In this document: one piece after another, positions 63,487 through 64,000 of the stretch
How the letters are laid out: every line of letters begins with the position of its first letter
Numbering within the stretch: position 1 is the first letter of the stretch
Assembly (NCBI RefSeq): GCF_000210075.1
Contig: NC_021017.1
Coordinates: 1,633,557-1,697,556, forward strand
Direction of reading: 5' to 3'
Length of the DNA: 64,000 bases
From: Bacteroides xylanisolvens XB1A
GTDB lineage: Bacteria; Bacteroidota; Bacteroidia; Bacteroidales; Bacteroidaceae
Position numbers and translations under genes: made by a program
Notes under the pieces: generated by a model
Database searches by the model: none
What the model was told of the DNA's origin: nothing
The model's input: the letters and a program-made list of their open reading frames with translations, nothing else

Positions 63487-64000
63487 ATGAAAACAATCTC
63501 CAACAAACAACTCACGATTCAAGTATCTCCTCACGGAGCTGAACTCTGCAGCATCGTCGCCAATGGAAAAGAATATCTGTGGCAAGCCGATCCTGCTTTT
63601 TGGAAGCGACACTCTCCTGTCCTATTCCCGATTGTAGGGAGCGTATGGGAAAATGAGTATCGGAATGAAGGGATTCCTTATACGCTTACTCAACATGGTT
63701 TTGCCCGTGACATGGAATTTACTCTTATTTCTGAAAAAGAGGATGAAGTACGTTACCGCCTTGTCAGCAATGAAGAAACTTTGCATAAATACCCTTTTTC
63801 ATTCTGTCTGGAAATAGGCTATCGCATCCAGGGAAAGAAAATTGAGGTTATGTGGGAAGTAAAGAATAGCGGTGAAAAGGATATGTATTTTCAGATTGGG
63901 GCACATCCAGCTTTCTATTGGCCGGAGTTCGATGCAAGCAATTCTGAAAGAGGGTTCTTCGGATTTGACAAGGAAAACGGTTTGAAATATATTCTCATTT
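63487..64000 (+). CDS. aldose 1-epimerase family protein (partial, cut by window end)
   Basis: The first 171 codons read MKTISNKQLTIQVSPHGAEL, the start of galactose-mutarotase-like (LacX-type) proteins. Conserved GKEYLWQADPAFWKRHSPVL, the catalytic-region His in LTQHGFARD and IGAHPAFYW follow. The catalytic Glu would lie beyond the window. The family interconverts anomers of aldoses, or of hexose phosphates in the case of YeaD-like members. It is divergent from susC and has its own -7 element. Whether it belongs to the fructan regulon is unknown. Confidence 0.88.
   Translation, partial: MKTISNKQLTIQVSPHGAELCSIVANGKEYLWQADPAFWKRHSPVLFPIVGSVWENEYRNEGIPYTLTQHGFARDMEFTLISEKEDEVRYRLVSNEETLHKYPFSFCLEIGYRIQGKKIEVMWEVKNSGEKDMYFQIGAHPAFYWPEFDASNSERGFFGFDKENGLKYILI

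Overview
The window looks like chromosomal DNA of a gut Bacteroides, most like the B. thetaiotaomicron / ovatus / xylanisolvens group. The evidence is the AT-rich backbone, many promoters with the Bacteroides -7 element TAnnTTTG (often with TTTG about 19-20 bp upstream), a SusC/SusD fructan locus with a hybrid two-component sensor, a Bacteroides-type 7-alpha-hydroxysteroid dehydrogenase, pyruvate:ferredoxin oxidoreductase and a succinate/propionate-type carboxylase operon. No rRNA, tRNA or CRISPR array was seen. All family calls come from reading the sequence; no database search was possible.

Layout. 1-3.6 kb: a type IIG restriction-modification gene whose 3' end runs into a transposase-like fragment at the window edge. 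3.6-7.5 kb: a GC-rich mobile-island remnant with two MerR-like HTH genes (one broken by an in-frame TGA) and two tandem tyrosine recombinases (one frameshifted). 7.6-11.7 kb: the C-terminal stub of a different tyrosine recombinase, a 300-bp segment bounded by 22-bp inverted repeats (a candidate invertible promoter), then a large coiled-coil lipoprotein and an outer-membrane barrel protein. The arrangement resembles the phase-variable surface-layer loci of B. thetaiotaomicron. 11.8-16.2 kb: two lipoproteins, O-acetylhomoserine sulfhydrylase and a cell-wall amidase. 16.2-16.7 kb: a tandem pair of small-RNA-like units. 16.8-20.8 kb: an acyl-CoA carboxylase operon behind a cobalamin riboswitch. 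21-31.5 kb: thioredoxin, pncB, a YwqK-like lipoprotein, hdhA, a DUF1848 protein, two AraC regulators, a VOC protein and a small winged-helix protein. Two copies of one short RNA lie at 25.97 and 27.23 kb. 31.7-37.2 kb: three P-loop ATPases and an ATP-grasp-like protein. 37.2-40.8 kb: nifJ. 41-43.9 kb: a glycine-betaine-type ABC transporter. 44.2-46 kb: an MGMT-family protein and a LruC-domain lipoprotein. 46.1-63.2 kb: a fructan utilisation locus, followed by a partial aldose-1-epimerase gene on the opposite strand.

How it works together. In the fructan locus the SusC/SusD pair would import oligosaccharides. Two beta-helix lipoproteins, one carrying a DUF4960 domain, occupy the position where other loci encode surface binding proteins or endo-enzymes. 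GH32 would release fructose, an MFS permease would import it and fructokinase would phosphorylate it. A hybrid sensor with a periplasmic sugar-binding domain would control the set. A third copy of the short RNA lies beside the sensor gene. The least explained signals are the three-copy short RNA, the tandem RNA pair, the switch whose adjacent recombinase is truncated, the nested palindromes inside the fructan locus, and the two GH91-like beta-helix proteins.
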